Shown: positions 12,576-26,452, numbered from the stretch's first letter. The stretch is 64,000 nucleotides of DNA from Combretum micranthum (GCA_024138025.1 JAMXBD010001377.1:124001-188000); one strand, 5' to 3'. Notes: generated by a model not told the origin, from the sequence alone. Program-made: numbers and translations.

Positions 12576-14229
12576 CGAGACGTGAAAATCATTTTCGACA
12601 AATATTTCCTTATATCATTTCTCCTTCGTATAAAGAGTTCTGAAGCGTTCTTGGTGATTAAGCCTGGAGAATCATTCGTAGGGTGTTACTAATTAAAGTA
12701 AGTGATCTTAACCTTCTCATTTGGATTATATACAAATTTGTATAAGTATCTTAGGGTTTGGATGAATATTTCATGAAGGATTTTGAAGAATAAACCCTAG
12801 CTCGTGTTTTGATCAGAATAGGAAGAGAAAAACAAGTATTATACGTTCCATATCAGTAAGTATAAGTTTTGAATCCTCTTTATACGAAATTGGATAGCTT
12901 TGATATTTGATATTGATCATATGAAATGTTTTATAGGGTTTTGGTGGAAATTCTGATTTAAGGATTTGAAATATCCGTTCTTTGATATTATTGGAGGTGC
13001 TTGGGGTTATTGATCAGTATAATTAGAGTTTGGGAAGTTCTGTATCAAGTTAGTTTAGATAGCTTATTTTATGTTAAGATATTGCGATCATGTCTGTTAA
13101 TATATATATATATATATTGTAACAGGACATTTGGAGTTGTGAAACTGTGGTTGATTTGGATATAAGAATTGCTGGAGTTTGGGTTGACTTTATTGGTATC
13201 AAATTCTGAGGATTTGATTTGGATTCTTGAAATTTAGAAAGGTACGACCAATCCATTGTTTGTTGTATGTGCTTGTAGATTAGAATTCTTGTGAATGGAT
13301 GTAGGAACAGAATTGCATAATAAACTTAATAAATATTCGGCTTAATAATTGTCTATCTGGTTGTGCTTAGCTTTGACCAGTAGAGACCTGGTAGACAGTG
13401 ATACTGGTGAGGTACCCTGATGATCTTAGTGTGAGGTTGTCCCGAGTGGACTCGTGCTAAGAAATGATTCCGGTAGAATTTAGGTGTTCAGGAATTGGGA
13501 TGTTTGGGGAGTACCCACTCATCCATATATGCATATATGATTACCTATTTTCAAATCAGTTGGATATTTTTATAACAGAGTCTGAGTTACTCTGGGTTCA
13601 GGATTTATGTATACTAGATTCTGAACTGTGTTGTTTTGCTGGACTAAAATAGATAATAAACTGTTGTATGCATTTAGTTTAGTTGCATTTATTTATACAT
13701 GTTGTTTGTGCATAATCTTGCTTGAACTAGATTGGATATTATCGTACCGGGCTTCGCCGCTCATTCTATTATATTTCAGGTGCATGTGATGATAATGTGA
13801 TTTATGATCTTTTGGGTTTTTATATCATCTATGAGGATGGGGATGGCGTTAACGGTCCTGACTACCTTGCTGATGACTAGTTATATAGTCATAGATGATA
13901 TAGGATAGATAAGAGAAGACTTTAATGATTGATTTATATTTTGTTTATCGAAATTTTAAGTTGTATTTGGAGATTTCATGTGGTGACAGTTTTAGGGCAT
14001 AGTTTGACTTGTTGACCTACAGTTATGTCAACAATGTCTAGTTTGTTGATTATGGAGATTATATTCTTATCATATGATTTAATTATGAGGACCACATGTC
14101 TTCTTTTATACCATGTGAGTTATTCAGGTGTTATTTAGGTTAATTATGGAAATCATAGCCTTAGCGTGTCCTAATCAAGAGAGGACACGTGGCGGGTTGT
14201 AATGCCTTATTTTAGGGCGTTGCATGTTG

Positions 14230-14575
14230 ACTTGGTTTGACTTTTGGGAAAAAATTTATTCTAAACTTCACCAAAGGGTCTAAGGTTTTTATAATTTTTT
14301 CATTGAATATTATTTGAATATACCATCTCAATTTAGGTATTAGAAATCAGATAGATGAATTGTTTAGCTTACGGATTTTGAATCAAACAATTATTGGATT
14401 TTTTCCATTTTGTTTTTTATGGTTATCTTTTTCTTAAAGTTATGAAATTCATATTTGATCGTGTTTTGAGTTTCTAGAGTTCAGTTTTAACTTGGATTGG
14501 TTTTTAGTTTTTCAATTTTTGGTTTTTAGTTCTAGAATTATTTTCTAAGAGTTTTGAAAAATTTAGAGGTTTATA
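14230..14575 (-). repeat. Family B 3' LTR, start piece
   Basis: On the minus strand it starts TATAAACCTCTAAATTT right after a PPT. The expected TG has decayed to TA. The next bases resemble the start of the B LTR at 60850. It is cut after about 350 bp by the family E solo LTR. Confidence 0.7.
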
Positions 14576-14613
14576 ACCTGCTCCCCTTAAAGAAAGTTTT
14601 GTCCTCAAAACTT
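14576..14613 (-). promoter_or_regulatory. PPT and AGGA hairpin of the minus-strand B element
   Basis: On the minus strand AAGTTTTG-AGGA-CAAAACTT (14613-14594) forms a perfect 8-bp stem with a 4-base loop. It is followed by TCTTTAAGGGGAGCAGG and then the LTR start. The purine-rich run is the expected plus-strand primer of an LTR element. The same hairpin layout recurs at other PPTs in the window. Confidence 0.85.
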
Positions 14614-15830
14614 ATTATGCGTACATAGTTTGTTAAACTTGGTGAGAAAACTTATGTCATATCTTGTTAGCATTCCTCACGTATGAGATTAATCATGTTT
14701 CCATTTGCTTAATATTTACATTTGTTAAGCTCATCTCTTATAGGTATCATGATTATATTGTTTCGTTTCTTTACCCCGTTTATTTCATATTTCTTGTTAT
14801 TTTCATTTTCATGAAAAAGTATTGGGATTTATTAGTGTTTAGTATATGGTTATCATTCATCATTTATTTCTTAACTCAACAATTTGAGAATTTTTAATAT
14901 TTCGTTATCCCCTATGTAACTAGTATTCAATGCAATACAACATATATAAATCGATAAGATTTGGTTTAGGACTTCAACCTTCACTTACTCGACTTTTAGA
15001 GAAGACTTAGACTCCACCAAGATGATGGATGATTGACACTTGACTTGACTCTAAACCTATGACGACACAATATTCCCACATCATGACAACAAGAAAAGGT
15101 TGTAGATTCACTTTTCCATTCTTATGTGAATATATATATATATATATATGTATGATGTTGTGCATATAAAATATACAGTGTTCATATTCTTTTTCATTAT
15201 TAAAGATTTCAATGTTTTATAATTTTTATCTACGTAGTCATCTTGATAAGGTTGAAGTCAAGATGTCTCACTGATTGCAAAATTTATGTGGAATTGTATT
15301 TTAAATTCTTGTTATTAGCAGTTCTATCCTTTAGTCAACAATCAAAATATTCATGCTTTCAGTTACCCTTTAAATGAGTTGTTTCTAGTGTCAATAAGGT
15401 GGATGGGGTTTGATTTGGTTTCTATGTTTGACACATACTAAATTTTTACTTAGACGTTCTTATATCTATCCATTCTATATTAGGTCAGGATGAATATTTA
15501 CTCTACTGGCGTTATTAACCAATGAGCCATTCTCTTAGCTTTAGCGGTATATAAGGATATTCGAAAATCTAAATATCTAAAGCTAACCTGATGTTAAATT
15601 GCATCTACGGTTATCATCCTCTTCTATAGTAGCGAGTTCTATTTCTTCGTCATTGGCTTCCTCTTGAATCCATTGTCCTTATAAGCAGTATACGTTTATT
15701 CTTAGTAAAGATGATCCCAAGCGATTCTTATTCCTATTTCTATTGTTGCTTCCATTCCTATTATATTTCCTTTTGTTTCTAGATGAACAGGGTAACTTGA
15801 TATATAGGTTATTTGTATAGGGCACGTGTC
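14614..15830 (-). mobile_element. Pol-less 3' internal region of B element
   Basis: This stretch separates gag from the PPT and holds no protease, reverse transcriptase, RNase H or integrase. Reverse-complemented, 14930-15110 aligns with 60530-60700 and 15500-15650 aligns with 60000-60120 of the second B element. The lack of pol is therefore shared and ancestral to the family. A TA microsatellite lies at 15128-15149. Confidence 0.7.
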
Positions 15831-15839
15831 AATGAAATG

Positions 15840-16870
15840 TCCTATTTTTATGCAGATAAAGCACATGCTAGTGGTCTTCTTAGGACAATTTTCAATTTTT
15901 GATTAGGGTTCCCGCAGAGGTAACACTTAGACTATAGATGCGAACATTACCTAGGGTAATGCTTCCTTTTACATTTCTAACATTATATCTCTTATGCTAT
16001 TGGGTTTATCCTTATATGAACCATTAATGGGTTAGAGGATTTCAAATTTAGCACTTGAACCCATTCCATAAAATGGTTTCCTCTCAAATCTTATGACCTT
16101 TCTTTCTACCATTTTTTGCCTTCTCTTTCTTGCATTCTCCACAATTATAGCTCTTTCCACAAGTTCCTTAAAGGTCATGATATCAAATTCCTCTAAATTG
16201 ACTCGAAGATCTTCATCCAAACTATCCAGAAACACTTGTCTCTCGAGCTCTTCACTATGGTTATATGACTCTAGCGCATATTGTAATAACTTACTAAACT
16301 CTATTTCATATTGCTTGAGGCTACGGCCTCCTTAAGAGATATATAAGAAATTTGCACTATATTGAACTCTCAAGCTTTTAGGGAAAATGTTCTTCAAGAA
16401 TTCATGCCTAAATGTCTCCTATATGATTAGTGGTAGTAGTTCTCTACTCTTGGATTCCCACCATATCCTTACGTTGAATGTGAGCATATATGTGCCCTAA
16501 CAAACTTAAATGATGTGGTACTTTAAAAGCGCGAAAGGATGATTCTATATGAGCTAACCAATATTTAGCTTCATCCAATTTTCCAAAAGCTCCATCAAAA
16601 TATCGATTACACTTTATGAAATTAAGCAACATACTTTGATAATCTAGGTGATAGCGATACAGCTAATAACGATGCAATAGGTGGTATTGGAACTTCTAGT
16701 GCTACTACTTGCGTATGTGTGGCTGGGACAAGTGCTGGTATAGTACGAGCCTATTGTATATAATCTCTTATTAGGTCGGTGAGTTTCCATATCAACTTCT
16801 GCTGGTCAATTCAATTGTTGAGGTCCTTCTCAATTCTCAGGTTCCATAAAGGGGTGTTTCAAGTTCGCAT
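15840..16870 (-). pseudogene. Decayed gag of family B element (minus strand)
   Basis: Gag is the capsid and nucleocapsid polyprotein that packages retrotransposon RNA. Two broken frames, 16632-16444 and 16235-16032, give pieces such as FGKLDEAKYWLAHIE and VNLEEFDIMTFKELVERA. In the capsid segment 30 of 38 residues match the gag of the second B element at 58811-59761. A degenerate zinc-knuckle region follows at about 15980-15840, where several expected cysteines are gone. Frameshifts and stops interrupt the coding sequence throughout. The 5' end is cut at 16882 by the C LTR; the leader resumes beyond 34214. No pol follows. Tekay-like affinity is inferred from gag and PPT resemblance. Confidence 0.85.
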
Positions 16871-17572
16871 TGTGTATGGGTGTGTAAACCCCTAAAGTTT
16901 TGAGATTAATTTAAGCTTAAAACCTAAATTAGAAAGTCAACTGGAATCCCAAAGTCAACAAAACCCTAGTCGTTTGCAACCGTTCAAGTCCGGCAATCCC
17001 GTTCAAGCAACCTAGGAAAGTTAGTAAGAGTTTAGTAAGTAGAATAGTTCGTAATAACCTGAGAAAGCTTAAAAATATCAGATTAGTCAAACCGCGATTC
17101 GTTTTGAGCACAACTGGACACAGTTCTCGAAAGTGTCCCGAGGCTCAGATTAGTAAAAATATTCCGAATATACCGTTAGACTCGTAAAAATATGAGATTT
17201 TCAAAATATTAATTTCATAATTTTTTGGTAACTAAAAATATCAGATATCGCAATTATATGTATTTTTTACTATTGGTACTTAAATTGTCATATCTACTTT
17301 ACATTACACTATTTACTACTATTCTACTATTCATCTATCTTCACTTTTTCTTATAACCTACTCTTACAAACCATACCTCTATTTCTTAATTTTCATTTCA
17401 ATACAACTTTACATCTTTCATATCTTACTTTTCATTTATAAAAATACAAAAAAAAATAAAATAAAATTCACTCCCTCACTACACTCAAGAATGGCGTGGA
17501 CCCCCTCTCTCCATCTCTCCAATTTATTTTATTTTCATTTATTTAATTAACAATTAACCTCCCACATTTTCC

Positions 17573-17580
17573 TATAAATA
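17573..17580 (+). promoter_or_regulatory. TATA box of family C LTR
   Basis: TATAAATA followed by a C/T-rich stretch; the matching box in the other C LTR is at 50451-50458. Confidence 0.7.
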
Positions 17581-18863
17581 CCTCATTTTCCTTCCACTTT
17601 CTTCACAACTTCCATACACTAAAATTACTCTCCAAAAATCTTTCCACAAACTCTCTCAAGTTTCTTAGTTTCTGCTACTTCTCTAAGTAATAGTTTTAGC
17701 TTTCTGAAGTATTCATTTACTTAGTATGAGCTTAGTGTGTGTTTTCTATACCATGAAGGTTAAAGAAAGCAACAATAAGTTCATACTTTGTTTTTGTTTA
17801 TGGATCTAATTTCTTTATGTTGTTTTTATATATATGTTACTAAATATATCTATGTAGCTATATATATATATATATATATCTTTTAGAGCATATAAGCTCA
17901 TTTGTTTTGCAATTTATTTACTTTCCTTGCAATTTATTTATTTCCTTGCAATTTATTTATTTTCATGATTATCTTTAAGACTAGTCTTTTTAGTTTTAGA
18001 CTTGTCCTCATCAAGTCAAAACATTTTCTTTTTCTTTATGGGACTAGTCTATTCTTAGTCTCGAGGATACCTTGATGAAGCTAAGGTTGCAATACTTGAT
18101 TTATTTCATTACTAGCTTATTCTTTTAAGTTATTAAGTTCCGTATGTTTTCATAACCTTATAATTCATATTCATGCATGAACATAATGATTTTGTCTCAA
18201 CAAAATAAATAAGGAAAAGGTCTTCTTAAAATAAAGATTCTTTGCTAGAAATAAAACTAGGAAGTAATTTTCTTAAACAAACTTTTCTAAGAAATCTAGA
18301 GGAGTTCGTAAACATACATAGAAAGAACTTTTCGAGTAAACAAAAGTTTTACAAAAACTTCACTCTTTCATCAAGTACTAGAAATTCTTGTCATGAAAAT
18401 GGAATAATCTCAAGAAACAAGGAAATTATGTCTATAAATATAGAATTGTTATTACTTTCAAAAAGTGTTAGAAACTAAGCTTAGAAAATAAAAATCATTC
18501 CTTAGAAATTTAAAAAGACTACGGAAATTAAATTTAGGAAAAGAAAATACTCATTCGAAATAACTTAAGATATTTTCAAAGAAAAAAAAAAAAGGAATTT
18601 TTCAAAATTTCTCACTTTCCAAAATCTTTAAAAAATTTTACTTTTTCATGATTTGAGACAACTTCATTAACTTCATACATTTTTATATGAGTCAATAAAT
18701 ATGTGGTTTTACAAACTATTATAATATCTATCTCTTCAAAATGAACTTTTATTAAAAGAAGGAATTCAAGTTTATGAAAATTCGTGGAATATAGTCACCA
18801 TTTTTTTGGAACCCAAATGACTTGTTTGATGAAAATAGTTTTAGAAATAAATAGATATTTTCG

Positions 18864-18943
18864 AATAGGTAGAAAACGGTATATAATATGCGAAATTCCA
18901 AGTTAAAATGAGTAAGTTATGGCCATTTTAAGTTGGAATTTCC
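18864..18943 (+). repeat. Conserved GTTATGGCC block of B/A/C LTRs
   Basis: An 80-bp block (AAATTCCAAGTTAAAATGAG, then AAGTTATGGCCATTTTAAG) recurs in the LTRs at 23546-23622, 30835-30915, 51766-51850 and, reversed, 40671-40760 and 43646-43740. It is much better conserved than its surroundings and contains an imperfect inverted repeat around AAGTTAT. Confidence 0.75.
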
Positions 18944-19736
18944 TCTAATCCGATTTTACCGCGATTTTAAGATAGATTTAGAGTTTTCAAGAATAAAAAT
19001 TCTATGAAAGACTCATTGTGGGTATTTCATCTTGTTTAGGTGAAGAAGGAACCGAGATCACTTTCCCGAAGACTACTTCGATTAGAAAGCTACCGACATG
19101 AAGTAAGTTAATTCTTTACTAAGTTACATTTCCTTGTGTGTGCTTGTAGGTAGTAGCACTAGAAGAAAAGGAAAAGATAAAATTATTGTTTGATTTGAAT
19201 TTGATTGGTTGAATATAAATTAAGAATATCGAAAGAGGAATTGATAATTAAATTGTGATTCTTGCATTGATATGATGAATATTGTTTTTGACAAACTTCA
19301 ATTTGAACTCAAGATTATCTGGTTAAATTTATATCGAAAATAATTCATGCATATCATATTTGTGAGTCACATTTTTTCACTACTATTCTTCGTGTGGGGA
19401 AACGAGGAAGTAGTAGCGATGGTTAGTAGGAGCTGGAAAGTCTACATGGGCCAGTAGGAGCCGGAAAGTCTATAGGGCGAGCAGGAGCCAGCAAATCTGC
19501 AAGTATTGATGGTCGTATGGGCCTGTATCCTCCTAACCCCTAACATGAAGAGCGTAAAATCCATGCTATACATGATTTCCGGTTAATCTTGTGTATTTTA
19601 TTTCCCATGTGTTTGGTGCATTTTCATATGATTGTTTAAATACTTGTTTGATTTATGAAAATGTCTTGTAGATAGGAATTATCTCACTAAGCTAGATTTT
19701 CTTATATCCCTATAACTTTTGTTACAATATGATTAT

Positions 19737-21384
19737 TGTAAAGACCCGGCCCACTTAACCTAATTATTAAGTGTGCCAAATCTCCCGACCATGCATAATA
19801 CCCAAATATTAGGTACAATATTCAAGTATTATATGTAAGGTTGTCTTAAAAAGAAATATTTGTAATGGCTACCTGTTTAAAACAGATATAACATTCATAT
19901 GCTTTGAATTAAAAACATTACCACTGCATAGGTAGTGGGTCATTAACTATATACAAGTCATACATAATATATTTATACATTACAACTTCCCAAGGATCAT
20001 ATAAACACAGAAATCCTACTTACAACCCAACTATATTACAAATACAACTCAACACAAATTACATTCCAAGGCTTAACAAATAAGCTTAAACACTTCACAA
20101 AATTTTACATCAAAAGGAATCCTAAGCATATACTAGGTCTCTCTCTCCTAATCATCCATAGAATCCTCCCAGTTAGTTCCATAACCCATATCGTCATAGG
20201 GCTCGTCATCAAAGTCACCTACAAGATAGCAGCATGAGCCAAAGGCCCAGTACACAATAATGCAAACAAATACATATGCAATGCTCACTTAACTAAATAC
20301 AATGTAATAAATCACCACAACTTCATTATCTTTTAGTTAAGTGAATAGAACAACACTGGAGTATTCAAACTCCGATTCAAACTTGGGAATTCTGGGGGTC
20401 CTGAGTAACAGCAGCTGCTCAGGGAGTTGATATAGATAGACCGGATATCTATATCTCCTATATCTAATCGAAAAAGGTTATAATAGCATCATTTAGGGTT
20501 CACACTCCTTTACACACTCCACTTATCCCGGTCTATAACATCAATTAGTTCAACGGTCCCATACCCGTGAACTGAAACATATTATTTCCTTCCGAGCCTA
20601 AGTAGAGGATATACTGATACAATTAACCCTATTAGCTATCCACTTAGCCAATAAAAGAAATCACCATTGCATCATGGAACCATTGCATCATGGATTTGAT
20701 TCATTGCATCATGACAAAGAATTAGGCTAAGTGCATAAACTACCGTACCATTGCATCATGACAAGGTTGTCGCATCCTGGTTCCGAATTCAACGACGTAA
20801 AGCACAACCAATTTCAATATCTCTTATTAATCTTCAATTAAAATCAATTTGTTATATGCCTATCCTAAGTAACAATCAATCAAAGTATTGTGTACCTGAT
20901 TTGAATCGGAATTCAAAAGAGGGTCTTCAACTGAGTATCTATCTCTGTTTCACATAAAAAATCATATTAACAATACTATCCTAAGCTAAGCTTATATCCA
21001 TTAGTTTAAAGCCTAGGAAATCATAGGATCTTGATTAAAATCATTCAATTCATAATATGATTTATATATATCATACGATCATCATACAAGTTCAATAATT
21101 AATTATAAAATTACATTAACTATCAAACATAAGTTTTTCGCTTTATTTGGAGAATGGAGCAGCTGGAAAGAAATGAAAATTTGATATTGATAAGTTTTTA
21201 TTTTGTAAAAACTCAAACCATAAAAGTTTTAGATCTCTTTTTAAGCTTTCCAACGCAGTTTGAATCACCTCAATCGAAGGTCAGATGAAAAGTTATGACT
21301 AATTTACAAAATAGTATCGCATAGGGAAGAAATCCGAGAGCGCAACACCCTTGGCAACGAGCCGTTTTGGAGGCCGTCTCAACT
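19737..21384 (-). repeat. Family D solo LTR, copy 3 (left part)
   Basis: Read on the plus strand it starts TGTAAAGACCCGGCCC, the reverse of a D LTR 3' end, and it contains the reverse of the conserved ATTGAGGTGATTC block at 21215-21300. The 5-bp duplication ATTAT lies at 19732-19736 and 33773-33777, so the LTR spans 19737-33772 with a family A element inserted in it. Confidence 0.85.
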
Positions 21385-21389
21385 CAAGG

Positions 21390-24300
21390 TGTAAACCCTG
21401 GTTTTTCTAGTAATCAAATAAACTTCGGAAACCAGAAAACGAAACCCTAAACCGGATTAGTTTAAGCCTTGTGAAAGAAACTTAGAAACCCTAGATCCGG
21501 CTTTCCTTCGGTTTCATATCAAAAGAACGTTTATAAAATAAATTAATGTGAAATATTGTTTTTTAAAGTATATTTCAAACCATGGAAAGTTTGATTTCGA
21601 AAAATTTTCTATTTAGGGCCATCCCGAGCCCCATTACGGAAAAGCGAGCCCCGGGACTAGAAACTCAGAAAAATATTCCGGAATACTCTTTAGAACTGGA
21701 ATTTATAAGGATTTCAAAAATATAAGTTTTATAATTTTTCGAATTATAAAAATTACAGTTATAGCCTTTTTCCCGTATTTTCTTTACTACCGGTAAAGCA
21801 GATGTCTTGTCTACTATTTATCACTATTCACAAGTACAATCTACAACACACACTACCCACACCCTAGTCTTACATTCTTACACCTACTCATTATATTTCT
21901 TTTCCAAGAAATTTTTGTTTCTTACTAAATTATTACATTTAATACATTTTATTACATAAATTATAATTTCAAATAAAATTAAATCACTCCCTCTCTCTCA
22001 CTCCATATGGCCGGTGCACCCCCCAATTTTTCCCCCTCAAATTGTTTTATTTTCTTCTTTTTATAATACAACAAACCCTAATTCACTTAATATATATACT
22101 CATTTACACACTCTCTCCTCATTTCTACTCTTTCAAAAATTTTTACACAAGTAAAATCCTCTCTTCTTTCCCTCTCTTGCCGTGACCACCACCACCCACA
22201 CACACACACATATCAAGTTCATTTATTCTTCATTCCTTCATCAAATCCTTCTTTAGGTGATGATTCTTAAGCTTTATTACTACTTAATCTTGTAATGGTA
22301 AGATCATTCATGTATATTTTCATCTTAAATCCCCATGAGCAAGTGTTAGTGATAAAAAAATGCTAATACATGAATATCAAGCCATCACAAGAGTAGATCT
22401 TGTGTTTGATGAGCTTTTGTTGAGATATTATCATGTTCATGCATGTAAAAGTAGAGATCTTGCATGAAAAATATATGTTCATCCTCTTAAACTCCTTTTC
22501 ATTCATTATGAGTAGTAGATCTAGCACTTAGACACTCATATTATACTTCACATTCATGTTCATATAGATATCTTGTGTTTTCATGCTTTAATGCTCATAA
22601 AGATTTAGTCTTGTGTATATAAATATGATAGTTGGTAGATCTTTATGTAGATAAGACAAGGAACTTAAAAAGAAAAGGTTTTTGTTAGAAATGTTCAAAA
22701 GAAAATTCGTATGATTTCAAAGCCCTATTTTAAAAACCCTTGTATCAACTTTGAAACTAATGTTTTATGTGAAAAATGAAGGGTATGAGTAATATATATC
22801 ATTAAGTAGTGATTTTTATAAGTTGAAATGAGTTTGGATGAGAGTAATGTGTAAAACAAGAAGTAGAATCAAGATGGAAAATTTTGAGTTAGTAGTCAAC
22901 TTGTAAAATTCGTAACTTTTGATGATGCCTATGTAAACACCTATTATGCAAGCTCAAAATGAATGTTTTATGTATTAAATGAAGTCCTTAGGTAGTAGAT
23001 ATAGTAAAGTCTTAAATTTTAATGCATTACACAAGTTTTCCTAAAGGAATCATTCAAAAAGTGGATTTTCTAAAATTCGGATTTTTGAGTAAAGCCTATT
23101 TGAAAATATATTTGCAAAGTGAAAAATGTAAGTTTTTATGTAGAAATGAAGGTCTTGGGTAGTATATGTGATGAAGACTCATTTTTAATTAAGATAGCTA
23201 GAAATTCCTAAGAATGAAATCCAAAACACTAGTGTGATGTCAAAATTATTGGATTTTCAAGAAGTAGTTATTGTTGGAGTCTTACAAAATTAAGGAGTTT
23301 TGAAAGTTTCTTTTACCAAAAATCATCAAGATCATGCACACATGGAACTCATCACATGTCATTCATGATAGGAAATCATTCATACTTCATATATACTTGA
23401 ATTATCAACTAGATACATTTCAAACAAATACAAAATTCTTTTTCGGAAATGGGAATGGTTACTAATCAGATCTGATCCCTCTATTTTGTGACCTAAATGT
23501 TTTCAAAACTTGGAAATAATATTATAATTAGATAGATCTTTCGAAGTAGATAGAAATCGATATAAAATTTTCGAAATTCCGAGTTAAAATGACCAAGTTA
23601 TGGCCGTTTTAAGTTGGAACTTCTACAAATAACGAGAATCACGATTTTTATTAGTTTTGATACATAGTTTGGGTTAGTTAAGTGATGAAGTACTTATCAG
23701 GGTATTCTTCCTTGGTAGGTGATCCCGAAACCGACGAGTCCTTACCACCCGATTACTACTATTAAAAGATCGGCGTACCATAGCCGAGTGAGTATCACTT
23801 CCAATTTCAATTATTACTTGTGGTTGTAATGATAGTTGCACTAGTTAGTTAGAAAAAATAAAATGAATATGCATGATGGGGTTGAATGGGAATTATATTT
23901 GTCTGCTGTTGTTATGTAAAGCTGAATTTAAAGAATATCGAAGCCGGGTGATAAATCATTGCTTGTATAGATGAGCAAAGATTGATTGTCTGCGAGTATT
24001 GCTTGATCACCTAAAAGAGCTGGTATAATTGATTATTCGAAATTAAAGATGAACTTGAACTCATTCATAGCATGATAGGGGTAGAGCATTAGCATTTGTT
24101 GGTTTTTCGTGATCCATAAAACGAATATGAATTAGTTAATCGTGATCCATAAAATGAATATATGAGTTGGTTAACCGTGAGCCTAAACGGCGTCGTACCA
24201 TAGGATTCGTTAATGTTAGGTTCTCTTTATTTTATTTTGATGATAACTAAAGAAGAATAAAATATAATAAGATTTATTAAGTGTGCAGTGTGCAGATTAT

Positions 24301-26452
24301 CAAACAGTAAGTCAGACAATAAGGTTCTGATCTTTTAAACATCAGGCACTAAGAAAATTCAAGGGTGAAATATTAATATATCAGACGAAGGTTAGATTTT
24401 TTGGTTCTTCATCAGACAGTATAAAGAAGCTGTCACGTTCAGATCAGGTTTTTCTAAATCGGATTTATTGGATTGATTTTTTCGTATAAGTAATTGATTG
24501 AAGGCCTAACTTCTTTATTAGATATTAGAGAGTATATATAATACGTTCCATAAGGAGGATTTAAATCTCATGAGGTTTTTGAACTTTCAAGATGTTTATT
24601 TTTTACTGTTCATCTTCTTCAAGTAGCTTGCTGTTTTAGACGTGCAGTGATTTCTTCTAACTTCTTCATATCACGTGAATTGTATCAAGCTGAAGATTGT
24701 TGTTAAAAATTCTCTAGATAAGGTACATATCTAAATCTCAGATTTTGTGGGAAGGTTTGAATCAATTTCAAATCTGTTCTAAATCGGTAAGGATATGGAT
24801 CTTTTCGAATTGTGTGATATCTTTTTAGTTACAGCAAACAATTCATCTTGTTGTTCAAGATTTTATTCCACAGTATCAGGAAAATATTCCAGCAAAGCAC
24901 CTTATGCGGATTTCTCTCCAGATTTGGTTTTCAAAATATGAGATAATCTCTATTGTATCTATCTCTCTCCTCGTAATCTTCTTTCCAACCAGAAGCTGTG
25001 TTTTTGAGGATATTACGAGATATCAATATACTCAGTTCTTCAAATTATTTTAAATTTTAAATCAGCTCCAACGGCAAATTGTGTTTTGTTGGATAAAGAT
25101 AAAGTTGTTGAAGTCCGTTGAACTGAAGGAAGAAGACCAGAATATTTTATATATATGTAAAAGGATTCAGGAAAAAGAAGAACAGAAGATACGAGATTGA
25201 AAAAGCCCAGAATTACACGAGCTGAAATTTTACTTTCAATATCATACTTCTACTTCAACAGACGTTCCGTCAGACACTAGTCAAATACTAGTCAGACATT
25301 TTGTGCAAAGCTTCAAAACTTACTTTCTTCTATGTTCTTGTGCTCAAATATTTAGAGTATCTATTGTTACTCTTGATTGAAGATTCTCTACTCTTGTATT
25401 GAGTATATTGAGAGTTGTTGAGAGGATTACAAATAATCTTGTAGTCTGTGTTTAGCCAATAGATATAGGCTTGTGAGACAGAACAAGATTCGATTGGTGT
25501 TTGTAATCTCTTTTTGATTAATTGGATTAGTGGATCGACCGGTTTGGAAACCGGATCCCCAGCAGTGGAGCTGGAAGAGAGGACGTACTCACAAGGAGGA
25601 ACCTCTATAATTTCTGGGCTCATTTAATTTTTTGCACTTTACTACTCTGCAATTTTTTATTGGTTATAATTGTTTATATTGTTGTTCAAGTCATTTTCTT
25701 ATTAAGTTCTACAAAGCAACAATATTTATCTAAGTTATAGTCTGATTCTTTAAATTATTTGTTAAAAGAAGTTTCCAAAGTTTTTAATTTGTTAAGTATT
25801 TTCAAAAATTTTTAAAAGCAAACAATTCACCCCTCCCCTCTTGTTTGCATATCTGGGACCAACAGTTAATCTGCTAACCTGGGATGGAGGGTGCAAGTCC
25901 ATCCACATAAGATTTTCGGCTGGTCATATGTTTATTGAATTCATGTGATTGATGCATACCATTTAACTGATTAATCACTTGTTTGAATTATATGTTTTAA
26001 TTGTGATATGGAAGTTTTCACTCACTAAGCTAATATAGCTTACGCCCCTATAGTTTTTATTTATTGCAGCACGAGTTTATTTGGCATAGACTAAGACAGG
26101 CTACAGCTCAGGTACAGGAGCTAGGCGTTTCCTATAGAAGCTGCATCTAATTTGGTTAGACTTCTACAGGAAACTAAAAGACTCTTGATGACTGTAATGT
26201 ACTATTAAATATTCCTTTGCAGGGGAATGCCCCTTGGACTTTGTAATCTATTGCATATGTGTTTTGAATTATTATCTAATGCTATTGAATGTCGGGTTAA
26301 AATACTTAACTCCATTGAATAGAGTATTCTATTATCGTAAAGGGACGCCTTACATCTATATGAAACTCCCGAAAGACTTGGATAGTGATTCGAGAGTCTT
26401 ATATGATATGTGGCGGACTGTTACATTTAGGATACCCCTATGGGGCGTGACA
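21390..26452 (+). repeat. Family A 5' LTR
   Basis: It starts TGTAAACCCTGGTTTTTC and ends CCCTATGGGGCGTGACA, immediately followed by a tRNA-Met type PBS, so it is a true 5' LTR. Net of the Cop solo LTR (24214-25864) it is about 3.4 kb. It carries a TATATATA box at 22091-22098, an AC microsatellite near 22196-22209 and the conserved GTTATGGCC block at 23546-23622. The terminus matches the A LTRs at 27499, 61561 and 63642. Confidence 0.9.
24214..25864 (+). repeat. Copia-like solo LTR (Cop copy 1)
   Basis: A 1651-bp unit runs TGTTAGGTTCTC...GGGACCAACA with a perfect duplication GTTAA (24209-24213 and 25865-25869). The interrupted LTR-A sequence resumes exactly, as seen by comparison with 31496-31520. 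The end segment CACCCCTCCCCTCTTG is typical of plant Ty1/copia LTRs, possibly the SIRE/Maximus lineage; lineage is inference. The minus-strand ORF at 25330-25623 is part of the LTR, not a gene. A second copy lies at 36601-38235. Confidence 0.92.

Larger units (their letters stand above)
12054..14224 (+). repeat. Family E solo LTR
   Basis: A 2171-bp unit starts TGTAATATACTAAATAA and ends TTTTAGGGCGTTGCA, with a perfect 5-bp duplication TGTTG at 12049-12053 and 14225-14229. It has a TATA box (12568-12575) preceded by a GC-rich array. No coding domain is present; ORFs such as 13464-13652 are accidental. It interrupts the B-family 3' LTR. Confidence 0.92.
16883..19736 (+). repeat. Family C LTR, left part
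   Basis: It starts TGTAAACCCCTAAAGTTTTG, the same terminus as the C element at 43867 and its 3' LTR at 49757, and aligns with the latter over its length. The 5-bp duplication GGGTG lies at 16878-16882 and again at 34210-34214 after the far end of the LTR. The family D LTR interrupts it at 19737. It is a solo LTR because the interrupted gag leader resumes right after 34214. Confidence 0.88.

Noticed and set aside
25330..25623. 97-codon minus-strand frame in the copia-like LTR
   Set aside because: The homologous part of the second copy (36755-36945) does not keep the frame; it is LTR sequence.
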